Source: Porphyrobacter sp. (GTDB lineage Bacteria; Pseudomonadota; Alphaproteobacteria; Sphingomonadales; Sphingomonadaceae). Taken from it: 6,136 bases of DNA. Below, in pieces: positions 1-5,732 of this stretch. The notes beneath the pieces are model-generated. The model had not been told where the DNA came from, searched no databases, and saw only the letters and a list, made by a program, of their open reading frames with translations. The stretch spans positions 1-6,136 of the forward strand of contig JAGKSZ010000149.1 in assembly GCA_018991295.1 (NCBI GenBank). Direction: 5' to 3'. Each line of letters begins with the position of its first letter. Position 1 is the stretch's first letter. Position numbers and translations under genes: made by a program.

Positions 1-111
1 GCAAGGCCGACCGGCCGTCGCGCCTACTGGCGCGGTAGCCAAGGGGCCGGGAAGCGAAGCGGAACGGGCGCAGCCCGGACATCGCCCCGCCGGCGCCAGA
101 GGCGCAACAAA
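1..111. other. Intergenic stretch downstream of rplA with three short GC hairpins
   Basis: No coding region is supported here. Three short inverted repeats are visible: 19-24/29-34 (6-bp stem, loop TACT), 65-69/73-77 (5-bp stem, 3-base loop) and 93-97/101-105 (5-bp stem, loop AGA). The last lies 6 bases past the rplA stop on the rplA strand. None is followed by a T-run on either strand, so none is a convincing intrinsic terminator. They may act as 3'-end-stabilising structures or lie in the leader of the next gene on the minus strand (often rplJ-rplL in this cluster), which is outside the window. Confidence 0.4.
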
Positions 112-804
112 TTACGCGCCTTCAACCTCGCTGAGGTCGACCTTGAGGCCCGGGCCCATCGACGAGGTCACGGTGACCTTGCGGACATACTTGCCCTTGG
201 CACCGGCCGGCTTCGACTTCACCACCGCTTCGGTCAGCGCCTTGAAGTTCGCCTTCAGCGCATCGTCCGAGAAGCTGAGCTTGCCGATCCCGGAGTGGAT
301 GATGCCCTGCTTTTCCACGCGGAATTCCACCTGGCCAGCCTTCGCATCCTTCACCGCCTGAGCGACGTTCGGGGTAACGGTGCCCAGCTTCGGGTTCGGC
401 ATCAGGCCCTTGGGGCCGAGGATCTTGCCCAGACGCCCCACCACGCCCATCATGTCGGGCGAGGCGATGACGCGGCCGTAATCGAGATTACCGGCCAGCA
501 TGTCTTCCATGAGGTCTTCAGCGCCGACCTTGTCAGCGCCTGCAGCCAGCGCCTTTTCGGCGTTGTCGCCGCGCGCGAACACGGCAACCTTGACGTCCTT
601 GCCGGTGCCCGAGGGCAGCGACACCATGCCGCGCACCATCTGGTCAGCGTGACGCGGATCAACGCCGAGGTTCATGGCGACTTCGACGGTTTCGTCGAAC
701 TTGCCCTTGAACTGACGCAGCACGGCCAGCGCTTCATCAACGGTGTAGAGCTTTTCGCGGTCGAGCGAGCTGAGGATCTTCGCCTTCTTGGTGATCTTGG
801 TCAT
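112..804 (-). CDS. rplA: 50S ribosomal protein L1
   Basis: L1 binds 23S rRNA at the mobile L1 stalk beside the E site and helps release deacylated tRNA. In many bacteria it also represses its own operon by binding the mRNA leader. The 230-aa length is normal for the family. Residues about 1-68 and 160-230 form domain I and about 69-158 the inserted domain II. The family signature lies at about 120-140 (MGVVGRLGKILGPKGLMPNP), followed by KLGTVTPNV. The ATG start has a strong Shine-Dalgarno GGAGGG (plus-strand 813-818), 8 bases upstream and inside the last codons of rplK. Only 4 bases separate the rplK stop from this start, so the two are almost certainly cotranscribed and translationally coupled. 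Confidence 0.98.
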   Translation of the reverse strand: MTKITKKAKILSSLDREKLYTVDEALAVLRQFKGKFDETVEVAMNLGVDPRHADQMVRGMVSLPSGTGKDVKVAVFARGDNAEKALAAGADKVGAEDLMEDMLAGNLDYGRVIASPDMMGVVGRLGKILGPKGLMPNPKLGTVTPNVAQAVKDAKAGQVEFRVEKQGIIHSGIGKLSFSDDALKANFKALTEAVVKSKPAGAKGKYVRKVTVTSSMGPGLKVDLSEVEGA

Positions 805-808
805 GTGC

Positions 809-1240
809 TTAGCCCTCCACCACTTCGAGGCCCATCGAACGGGCGCTGCCGGCGATGATCTTCATCGCCTGATCAATGTCATTGGCGTTGAGGTCGGCCA
901 TCTTGGCTTCGGCGATCTCACGGATCTGCGAGCTCTTGATGGTTCCGGCCGACACCTTGCCCGGCTCCTTCGAGCCCGACTTGAGGTTCGCCGCCTTCTT
1001 CAGGAAGAACGACGCGGGCGGGGTCTTGGTGATGAAGGTGAACGAGCGATCGCCATAGACCGTGATGACGGTCGGGATCGGCATGCCCTTTTCCATTTCC
1101 TGCGTGGCGGCGTTGAACGCCTTGCAGAATTCCATGATGTTCACGCCGCGCTGACCCAGCGCCGGGCCGATCGGCGGCGAGGGGGTTGCAGAGCCGGCGG
1201 GCACCTGCAGCTTGATATAGCCTTCGATTTTCTTGGCCAT
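809..1240 (-). CDS. rplK: 50S ribosomal protein L11
   Basis: L11 forms the base of the L7/L12 stalk with 23S rRNA, in the GTPase-associated centre where elongation factors and RelA act. The 143-aa length matches the family. The N-terminal domain (about 1-70) carries the proline-rich loop PSPPIGPALGQRGVNI (about 21-36), the thiostrepton-contact region. A TPPAS linker (73-77) leads to the rRNA-binding C-terminal domain, with EIAEAKMADLNANDIDQAMK near 108-127. The ATG start is preceded by AGGAG (plus-strand 1250-1254) with a 9-base spacer. It is first of the rplK-rplA pair. Unusually, the gene upstream on the chromosome is a divergent pspA-like gene instead of nusG, so rplK probably needs its own promoter in 1255-1495. 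Confidence 0.98.
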   Translation of the reverse strand: MAKKIEGYIKLQVPAGSATPSPPIGPALGQRGVNIMEFCKAFNAATQEMEKGMPIPTVITVYGDRSFTFITKTPPASFFLKKAANLKSGSKEPGKVSAGTIKSSQIREIAEAKMADLNANDIDQAMKIIAGSARSMGLEVVEG

Positions 1241-1268
1241 GTGGCCTTACTCCTGTCGCACTCTTGCC

Positions 1269-1300
1269 GCGCTGTTTCCAGCGCCGCTCATGTTAAGCGG
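1269..1300 (-). promoter_or_regulatory. Two abutting hairpins in the rplK leader
   Basis: Read on the rplK strand, a 5-bp stem (1296-1300 with 1284-1288, 7-base loop) runs directly into a perfect 6-bp stem GCGCTG/CAGCGC (1279-1284 with 1269-1274) capped by GAAA, a GNRA tetraloop. Base 1284 can pair in only one of the two stems at a time. The pair ends 15 bases before the AGGAG ribosome-binding site of rplK. L1 commonly represses rplK-rplA by binding a leader structure, so this is a candidate autoregulatory element by position. I could not match it to the known L1-binding consensus, so that role is inference. Confidence 0.4.
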
Positions 1301-1344
1301 TCAAACGCCTGAGGCTGTGCAACGCCGCAAGCTCCCGCACGGAA

Positions 1345-1368
1345 TCGCTCAGGGGTGACCCCGAGCGA
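1345..1368. other. Strong hairpin in the rplK/pspA divergent region
   Basis: A near-perfect inverted repeat: TCGCTC pairs with GAGCGA and GGGG with CCCC, giving 10 base pairs with one bulged A (1351) and a TGA loop (1356-1358). There is no T-run on either side, so it is not a typical intrinsic terminator. It lies 105 bases upstream of rplK and 127 bases upstream of pspA, so it could sit in either leader or be a DNA-level site. Confidence 0.4.
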
Positions 1369-1495
1369 AGGCGCGCGGTTAGAAGGACTGCAGCAAAAAA
1401 GCAAGCCGCCGCATGGATGCGAATAATTTTCCGCGCATCTTCAATCGTTAACCGCCGCGTGTTAGGCATCGCCAACCATTCCACCGGGGAAATTC

Positions 1496-2167
1496 ATGAT
1501 CACCATCGCCATCCGCGTGCGCGAAATCGTTTCGAGCAATGTCGACAGCCTCGTGAGCACCGCAGGCGAGCCGCGCAAGATGCTGCGGCTGCTGCAATCG
1601 GAGATCGAGGAAACCCTGATCGCGCTGCACGGCGATGCCGCCAAGGCCAAACGCCAGCAGGCGCGGCTGGAGGAGGCCGCCACCCGCCTTGCCGCCGCGG
1701 CTGAGGAATGGACCGGCAAGGCCAAGATCGCCGTTGATCACGGGCGCGAGGACCTTGCCCGCGCCGCGCTGCTGACCCGCGAGGCCGAACGCGCCAAGGC
1801 CGCCGATGCCGCAGCAAGTGCCGCGGCGCTGACCGACCAGATTGCCGAAGCCACAAGCGTGATTGCCGATCTCGAAGCCAAGCGGGCTGCGATTGCCGGG
1901 CGCATTGCGGAACTGGCGAAGGCGGAAAACGCGGCGAGGCCATCGCCCGCAGCCGACACCCATGTCGATCGCCGCATCGACCGCATCGATGCCCTCGAAC
2001 GGCGCGCCGGGTTTGCCGATCTGCCGGTCGATGCCCCGACCCCCGCCGCGCTCGACGATGAAATCGCGCAGTTGCAGAAGGCCAGCGCCATCGAGGCCGA
2101 ACTCGCCGCGCTCAAGGCAGGCGCCCCTGCTCCGTCCAAAAAGGCGAGCGGTAAAAAGAACGGCTGA
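1496..2167 (+). CDS. pspA: PspA/IM30 family phage-shock protein
   Basis: PspA proteins are ESCRT-III-like coiled-coil proteins that assemble on the inner face of stressed cytoplasmic membranes and help keep the proton-motive force. The 223-aa length matches E. coli PspA (222). Family landmarks are visible: an amphipathic N-terminal helix (about 1-22), then EPRKMLRLLQSEIEETL (25-41), EW (71-72), the highly conserved REDLARAAL (84-92), a long Ala/Glu/Lys coiled coil to about 146, and a C-terminal helix with LDDEIAQL...IEAELAALK (186-207). The Gly-Ile/Leu-Phe beginning usual in the family is replaced by MITIAI, and the C-terminus has a Lys-rich tail (AGAPAPSKKASGKKNG). The ATG start has GGGGA 5 bases upstream. 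No pspB, pspC or pspF is adjacent, and I saw no sigma54-type site. It is divergent from rplK and convergent with the small gene that follows. Confidence 0.9.
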   Translation: MITIAIRVREIVSSNVDSLVSTAGEPRKMLRLLQSEIEETLIALHGDAAKAKRQQARLEEAATRLAAAAEEWTGKAKIAVDHGREDLARAALLTREAERAKAADAAASAAALTDQIAEATSVIADLEAKRAAIAGRIAELAKAENAARPSPAADTHVDRRIDRIDALERRAGFADLPVDAPTPAALDDEIAQLQKASAIEAELAALKAGAPAPSKKASGKKNG

Positions 2168-2168
2168 C

Positions 2169-2357
2169 CTAAAGGCCGCCCGGTCGCGGCACCCTTAGCC
2201 CCTTGGTGCGGCTGGTGAGGTGGAAGGCCTTGCACAGCGCGCACTTGTAGGCGCGAAGGGCCACATCGGCGCGCAGCGCGGCCGCTTCTGCGTCCTCACG
2301 CGAAGCAAAGCGGCGCTTTTTCTGACAGATGCCGGGGCGGGTTTTCACGACCCTCAA
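2169..2357 (-). CDS. Small Cys-containing protein, possible zinc ribbon, function unknown
   Basis: I do not recognise a named family. The 62-aa product is basic, with Cys11 followed by KKRRFASREDAEAAAL, a helical stretch, then YKCALCKAFHLTSRTKG, giving Cys39-x2-Cys42 and His46. Cys11, Cys39, Cys42 and His46 could make one zinc site, as in other tiny zinc-ribbon proteins. The reading frame opens at TTG (2357) directly after an in-frame TAA. A GTG at 2348 gives a 59-aa version and has GAGGG just upstream, though at a short spacing. No ATG is available. The gene follows nusG on the same strand after 109 bases and may share its transcript. It ends one base from the pspA stop. The orderly Cys/His motif and the lack of a competing gene favour a real gene. 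Confidence 0.68.
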   Translation of the reverse strand: MRVVKTRPGICQKKRRFASREDAEAAALRADVALRAYKCALCKAFHLTSRTKGLRVPRPGGL

Positions 2358-2466
2358 TTACCCGCGAAGGCTCAGCCTCGCCAGAGGCCGCGCCCCCGCA
2401 GGCGGTCTCAGGCCCAAAAGGCCTGAAACTCGCCGAGGACGCTCGCCCGGAGGGGTGAGGAAAAGA
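2358..2466. other. nusG downstream spacer with hairpin at 2408-2426
   Basis: No gene is supported in this spacer. A clear 7-bp inverted repeat (TCAGGCC at 2408-2414 and GGCCTGA at 2420-2426, loop CAAAA) lies 41 bases past the nusG stop. On the nusG strand it is not followed by a T-run. It could be a weak or factor-dependent terminator, or an mRNA-stabilising 3' structure. A smaller repeat, AGGC/GCCT, lies at 2368-2378. Confidence 0.4.
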
Positions 2467-3003
2467 TTACTTCGACAGTTCCACGTGCTCGAAATCGAGC
2501 TCAACCGGCGTTGCGCGGCCGAAGATCGAGACGCTGACCTTGACCTTGGCCTTGTCGAAATCGAGCTCTTCGACGATCCCGTTGAAGCTGGCGAAGGGCC
2601 CATCGAGCACCTTGACCGAATCCCCGATTTCGTAATCCACGCTGATATCGCGCTTCGGCGCTGCCTGTGCTTCGGCCACGCCGCCGAAATAGCGCGAGGC
2701 TTCCTTTTCGGAAATCGGCTGCGGCTTGTTTCCCGAACCCAGGAAGCCGGTCACCTTGGGGGTGTTCTTGACGAGGTGATAGATATCATCCGTCATGTTC
2801 AGCTTGGCCAGCACATAGCCGGGCATGAACTTGCGTTCGACCTGCACCTTCTTGCCGCGCTTCACTTCGGTCACGGTTTCGGTCGGGACCTGCACTTCCT
2901 CGACACCTTCGGAAAGGCCGAGGCGTTCGGCTTCAGCGATGATCGCGTCGCGCACCTTGTTCTCGAAACCGGAATAGGCGTGAATGATGTACCAGCGGGC
3001 CAT
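2467..3003 (-). CDS. nusG: Transcription termination/antitermination factor NusG
   Basis: NusG binds RNA polymerase through its NGN domain, suppresses pausing, and uses its KOW domain to contact Rho or ribosomal protein S10. The 178-aa length is typical. The NGN domain (about 1-112) begins ARWYIIHAYSGFENKV and contains RKFMPGYVLAKL (57-68) and the GFLGSGNKPQPIS segment (86-98). The KOW domain (about 124-176) has the standard GDSVKVLDGPFASFNGIVEELD (127-148). The ATG start has AAGGA (plus-strand 3010-3014) with a 6-base spacer. It follows secE by 51 bases, as is usual. What is unusual is downstream: rplK is about 1.2 kb away instead of immediately next. Confidence 0.98.
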   Translation of the reverse strand: MARWYIIHAYSGFENKVRDAIIAEAERLGLSEGVEEVQVPTETVTEVKRGKKVQVERKFMPGYVLAKLNMTDDIYHLVKNTPKVTGFLGSGNKPQPISEKEASRYFGGVAEAQAAPKRDISVDYEIGDSVKVLDGPFASFNGIVEELDFDKAKVKVSVSIFGRATPVELDFEHVELSK

Positions 3004-3054
3004 GGAACGTCCTTGGAAATGGGATCTTGAGAGGTAACGAAGGGGCGGCAGGCC

Positions 3055-3297
3055 TTACTTCAACAGGCCGATAAGCGCGTTCACGATCGCACCGAATCCG
3101 GTGTCGATCGCAAGGAAGAACAGCGACAGAATCAGCATGAAGATGAACACGAAGATCGCCGTGCGCACAGTTTCCTCGCGGCTCGGCCACACCACCTTGG
3201 TGGTCTCGGCCTTCACCTGACTGAAGAACTCGCCGGGCGAGGTCTTGCGCTTCTTTTCTTCGGCCCCGTCCTTGGGAGCGATCATCTTGTCGGCCAT
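3055..3297 (-). CDS. secE: Preprotein translocase subunit SecE
   Basis: SecE is the essential small subunit that clamps SecY in the SecYEG channel of the cytoplasmic membrane. This is the short, single-span form (80 aa) common outside the enteric bacteria. A charged cytoplasmic N-terminus leads to the conserved amphipathic segment VKAETTKVVWPSREETVRT (28-46), then one transmembrane helix (about 47-67) and a short tail. The ATG start is preceded by AAGGA 12 bases and AGG 5 bases upstream. It is the first gene of the secE-nusG pair. The upstream region carries a long-range inverted repeat but no visible tRNA-Trp gene. Confidence 0.97.
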   Translation of the reverse strand: MADKMIAPKDGAEEKKRKTSPGEFFSQVKAETTKVVWPSREETVRTAIFVFIFMLILSLFFLAIDTGFGAIVNALIGLLK

Positions 3298-3313
3298 GCC
3301 AGCCTGTATCCTT

Positions 3314-3436
3314 CGCGTAATGCCGTGTCGTCTTGTCCGGCCGGCTTTCAGGTAGGGCTCCGCGCCGCCCGGGACAAGGTCGCCGGAGGGGCTGGATGAT
3401 CTGCCGATGTCGGAAAGACAATCGGGGCATTACGCG
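3314..3436 (-). repeat. 11-bp inverted repeat enclosing 101 bases in the secE leader
   Basis: CGCGTAATGCC (3314-3324) is exactly reverse-complementary to GGCATTACGCG (3426-3436). Inside it, CTTGTCC (3332-3338) pairs with GGACAAG (3372-3378). On the secE strand the closing stem would end at the AAGGA that precedes the secE start, so folding could influence secE translation if transcription begins upstream of it. I do not recognise a known riboswitch or small RNA. Confidence 0.45.
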
Positions 3437-3455
3437 CAAGGCGGCGCAAATGCAA
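3427..3455 (-). promoter_or_regulatory. Weak candidate secE-nusG promoter
   Basis: On the minus strand TTGCAT (3455-3450) and TAATGC (3432-3427) are separated by 17 bases. The -35 is acceptable but the -10 is poor. The -10 also overlaps the outer arm of the inverted repeat at 3426-3436. It is offered only because secE-nusG needs a promoter in this interval and nothing better is obvious. Confidence 0.25.
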
Positions 3456-3528
3456 GATTGCTTGGCGGCTTGCCCGGCCCGCTGGCCCGCGGCTGCGCCG
3501 GGTGCGGTGCCGGATCTTGCCGCCATCC

Positions 3529-3556
3529 TTGAAGCGCACCTGATTGCCCGTATATA
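3529..3556 (+). promoter_or_regulatory. Candidate sigma70 promoter of the merR-copA-copB operon
   Basis: TTGAAG (3529-3534) and TATATA (3551-3556) are separated by 16 bases. TATAAG at 3553-3558, with an 18-base spacer, is an alternative -10. Transcription would start near 3563-3566, inside the dyad at 3561-3576, so a bound regulator there would be expected to repress this promoter, as MerR does at its own promoter. Confidence 0.5.
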
Positions 3557-3560
3557 AGTC

Positions 3561-3576
3561 CCGTACTCAAGTACGG
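3561..3576 (+). promoter_or_regulatory. mer-type operator dyad
   Basis: CCGTACTCAAGTACGG is a palindrome with 7-bp arms and a 2-base centre. From memory, the Tn501/Tn21 mer operator read in the merR direction is CCGTACTCATGTACGG, which differs at one central base. It lies 14 bases upstream of the ATG of a MerR-family gene whose recognition helix is also very mer-like, so binding by that regulator is the natural inference. Confidence 0.65.
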
Positions 3577-3590
3577 CTTTGCGAGGTCAC

Positions 3591-4013
3591 ATGAAGATCG
3601 GAGATCTGGCGCGGGCAGGCGGTGTTTCGGTGGAAACGATCCGCTTCTACCAGCGCCGCGGGCTGCTCTCCGAACCGGCGCGCACGACCGGTGCACGGCG
3701 CTATTCGCCCGGCGATCTGGAGCGGCTGCGCTCGATCCGGGCGGCGCAGACCGCGGGCTTCACGCTGGAGGAAATCGCGGCGCTGCTCGATCTTGATCAG
3801 CATGACCGGGCAGGCGCGCGCGCCCTTGCCGAAGCGCGGATCGCCGCGATCGATGAACGGATCGAGACCCTCAAGGCGATGCGGGCGGCGCTCAAGGCGC
3901 TGGTGAAGGACTGCGCGCAAGGCGGGGACGGGCCGTGCCCGATCATTGGCGCATTCAGCCTTCCGGCAAAATCAACGCCGCCGCACGGCCAGACCCGTGC
4001 CCGGCGCGTATAG
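3591..4013 (+). CDS. MerR-family metal-responsive regulator
   Basis: MerR-family dimers bind a dyad and untwist long-spacer promoters when they bind their effector. The ATG at 3591 is chosen because it has GAGG 4 bases upstream and begins MKIGDLA as in relatives. A TTG at 3579 would add four residues. The 140-aa product has the DNA-binding domain at 1-67 (GVSVETIRFYQRRGLL at 11-26, nearly identical to mercury MerR, and wing ARTTGARRYS), a dimerisation helix at about 78-107, and a metal loop DCAQGGDGPCPII with Cys108-x7-Cys116. That spacing is as in CueR, whereas mercury MerR has Cys-x8-Cys. No Cys is present where MerR has its third ligand (Cys82). With copA 6 bases downstream, copper or a similar thiophilic metal is the likeliest signal, but the ligand is not proven. 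Confidence 0.9.
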   Translation: MKIGDLARAGGVSVETIRFYQRRGLLSEPARTTGARRYSPGDLERLRSIRAAQTAGFTLEEIAALLDLDQHDRAGARALAEARIAAIDERIETLKAMRAALKALVKDCAQGGDGPCPIIGAFSLPAKSTPPHGQTRARRV

Positions 4014-4019
4014 GTTGCC

Positions 4020-5732
4020 ATGACACCCCGCCCCATTTCCCGCCGCCATTTCATGGGGGCCGCAGGCGCCGCCGCAGGGCTTGCCGCGATGCCTGTCTGG
4101 GCGCAGGGCCATTCGGTGCACCCGGTGCGCGGGGGCACGCCGATCCGCACAGGGTTTGACGAGGTTGCAGGCACCCTCATCGACCTTGCGGTGGGCCATG
4201 GCCCGCGCGTGGTGCAGGGCAGGAAGGGCCATGGCATTGCCGTGAATGGGAGCGTGCCGGGGCCGCTGATTCGCCTCAGGGAAGGCACCAGCGTCCGCCT
4301 CAAGGTGACGAATAACCTGCCCGAAGACACCTCGATCCACTGGCACGGGCTGCTCTTGCCCTTCCACATGGACGGCGTGCCGGGGATCAGCTTTCCGGGC
4401 ATCAGGCCGGGGCAGACCTTCACCTACGAATTCCCGGTCCGGCAGGCGGGGACTTACTGGTATCACTCGCATTCCGGCCTTCAGGAACAGCAGGGGCATT
4501 ACGGCCCGCTGATCATCGATCCGGTGGGCGACGAGCCTGCGCAATATGATCGCGATTACATCCTGCTGCTGAGCGAGTTCACCCCGCTCGATCCGCATTT
4601 CATCATGGACCGGCTGCGCAAGGGCGAAGGCTATTTCAACTACCAGCAGACTGCTTGGGCGGACCAATATCCGCTGTCAGCCGCTGACCGGCGGATGTGG
4701 GCCGAGATGCGGATGCCTGCGACCGACATCGCGGATGTGACGGGCTCGACCTACACCTATCTTGCCAACGGACGCGGGCCGAAGGAGGGGCTGGAATACC
4801 TGTTCAACCCCGGCGAACGCGTGCGCCTGCGCATCATCAACGGCGCCGCGCAGACCTTTTTCAACCTGCGCATCCCCGGCCTGCCGATGACAGTGATCGC
4901 GGCCGACGGGCAAAACGTGCAGCCGGTGGAGGTCGATGAATTCCAGATCGGCACGGCAGAAATCTACGATGTGATCGTCGAACCGCGCGGGGAGGCCTAT
5001 ACCATCGTCGCCGAAAGCATGGATCGTTCCGGCATGGCGCTCGCCACCCTCGCCAGTCGGCCCGGCGCGCGCGCCGCGATCCCGCCGCCGAGGAAGCCCC
5101 CGCTGCTCGACATGGGCGATATGGGGATGAACCACGGGAACGATCACGGCGGCGGGGCGCACAGCATGGCGGGCATGAAGATGCGCGACACCCTGCTCTT
5201 GCCGCCCGATGTGAAGGTGGGGCCGGGGATCGACATGGTTGCGATGGCGCCGGTCGACAAGCTGGGCGATCCCGGCATTGGCCTGCGCGATATGCCGCAC
5301 CGCGTGCTCAATTACCGGATGCTCAGCGCGCTGGAGCCGAACGACGACACGCGCGAGCCATCGCGCCTCATCGAACTCCACCTCACCGGCAACATGGAAC
5401 GCTACATGTGGTCCTTCGATGGCGAGATGTATTCGGCCGTGCATGACAAGCCGATCCGCTTTGCCTGGAACGAACGGGTGCGCGTCAAGCTCGTCAACAA
5501 CACCATGATGGCGCACCCCATCCACCTGCACGGGATGTTCTTCACGCTGGTCAACGGCAAGAGCCCGGCCCGCCAGCCAAGGAAGAACGTGGTGATCGTC
5601 CAGCCGGGGGCATCGGCGCAGTTCGATCTGACCGCGAACGAGCCCGGCGACTGGGCATTCCACTGCCACCTGCTTTATCACATGCACGGCGGGATGATGC
5701 AGACCGTGACGGTAATGGGGCCGCAGGGATGA
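4020..5732 (+). CDS. copA: CopA/PcoA-type multicopper oxidase, copper resistance
   Basis: Periplasmic multicopper oxidase of the copper-resistance CopA family, thought to oxidise Cu(I) to less toxic Cu(II) and bind copper. The 570-aa product begins with a twin-arginine signal (SRRHFMGAAGAAAG at 7-20, likely cleaved after VWA, about 28). Three cupredoxin domains follow. Copper ligands are complete: HWHG (107-110), YWYHSH (146-151), HPIHLHG (499-505) and HCHLLYHMHGGM (548-559). In the last, Cys549 and His554 are type 1 ligands and Met559 the axial ligand. A Met/His-rich stretch at about 364-388 (DMGDMGMNH, then HGGGAHSMAGMKM) is typical of CopA and probably binds extra copper. The ATG start follows the regulator's stop by 6 bases, and its stop overlaps the copB start (ATGA). 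Confidence 0.95.
   Translation: MTPRPISRRHFMGAAGAAAGLAAMPVWAQGHSVHPVRGGTPIRTGFDEVAGTLIDLAVGHGPRVVQGRKGHGIAVNGSVPGPLIRLREGTSVRLKVTNNLPEDTSIHWHGLLLPFHMDGVPGISFPGIRPGQTFTYEFPVRQAGTYWYHSHSGLQEQQGHYGPLIIDPVGDEPAQYDRDYILLLSEFTPLDPHFIMDRLRKGEGYFNYQQTAWADQYPLSAADRRMWAEMRMPATDIADVTGSTYTYLANGRGPKEGLEYLFNPGERVRLRIINGAAQTFFNLRIPGLPMTVIAADGQNVQPVEVDEFQIGTAEIYDVIVEPRGEAYTIVAESMDRSGMALATLASRPGARAAIPPPRKPPLLDMGDMGMNHGNDHGGGAHSMAGMKMRDTLLLPPDVKVGPGIDMVAMAPVDKLGDPGIGLRDMPHRVLNYRMLSALEPNDDTREPSRLIELHLTGNMERYMWSFDGEMYSAVHDKPIRFAWNERVRVKLVNNTMMAHPIHLHGMFFTLVNGKSPARQPRKNVVIVQPGASAQFDLTANEPGDWAFHCHLLYHMHGGMMQTVTVMGPQG

Noticed and set aside
295..1312. Long plus-strand open frames opposite rplA and rplK
   Set aside because: Shadows of highly conserved ribosomal protein genes, typical of GC-rich DNA.
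1443..1452. GTTAACC as a CtrA half-site upstream of pspA
   Set aside because: Only one half-site is present, with no second TTAA at the required spacing.
1293..1484. 63-aa minus-strand open frame upstream of rplK
   Set aside because: Its codon use (TTA, CTA, ATT ATT, TTT TTT) is unlike the neighbouring GC-rich genes, no family is recognisable, and the interval is the divergent promoter and leader region.
1241..1495. Sigma54 (-24/-12) site for pspA
   Set aside because: No GG-N10-GC pattern with the expected TGGCAC/TTGC context was found upstream of pspA.
1738..2244. 168-aa minus-strand Ala/Ser-rich open frame opposite pspA
   Set aside because: Mirror of the Ala-rich pspA coiled coil; the PspA landmarks on the plus strand are decisive.
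3333..3557. 74-aa plus-strand open frame between secE and the regulator
   Set aside because: Arg/Pro/Ala-rich sequence without recognisable motifs; it overlaps the secE leader repeat and the operon promoter, and no good ribosome-binding site was seen.
3298..3578. Possible tRNA-Trp upstream of secE, a common neighbour in bacteria
   Set aside because: No cloverleaf, no GGTTCGAATCC-like T arm and no CCA-anticodon loop could be found.
3972..4667. 231-aa minus-strand open frame opposite the end of the regulator and copA
   Set aside because: Antisense shadow with no domain; it spans two real genes on the other strand.
4677..5687. 336-aa minus-strand open frame opposite copA
   Set aside because: His/Arg/Val-rich shadow of the copA coding sequence; copA has complete motifs and correct context.
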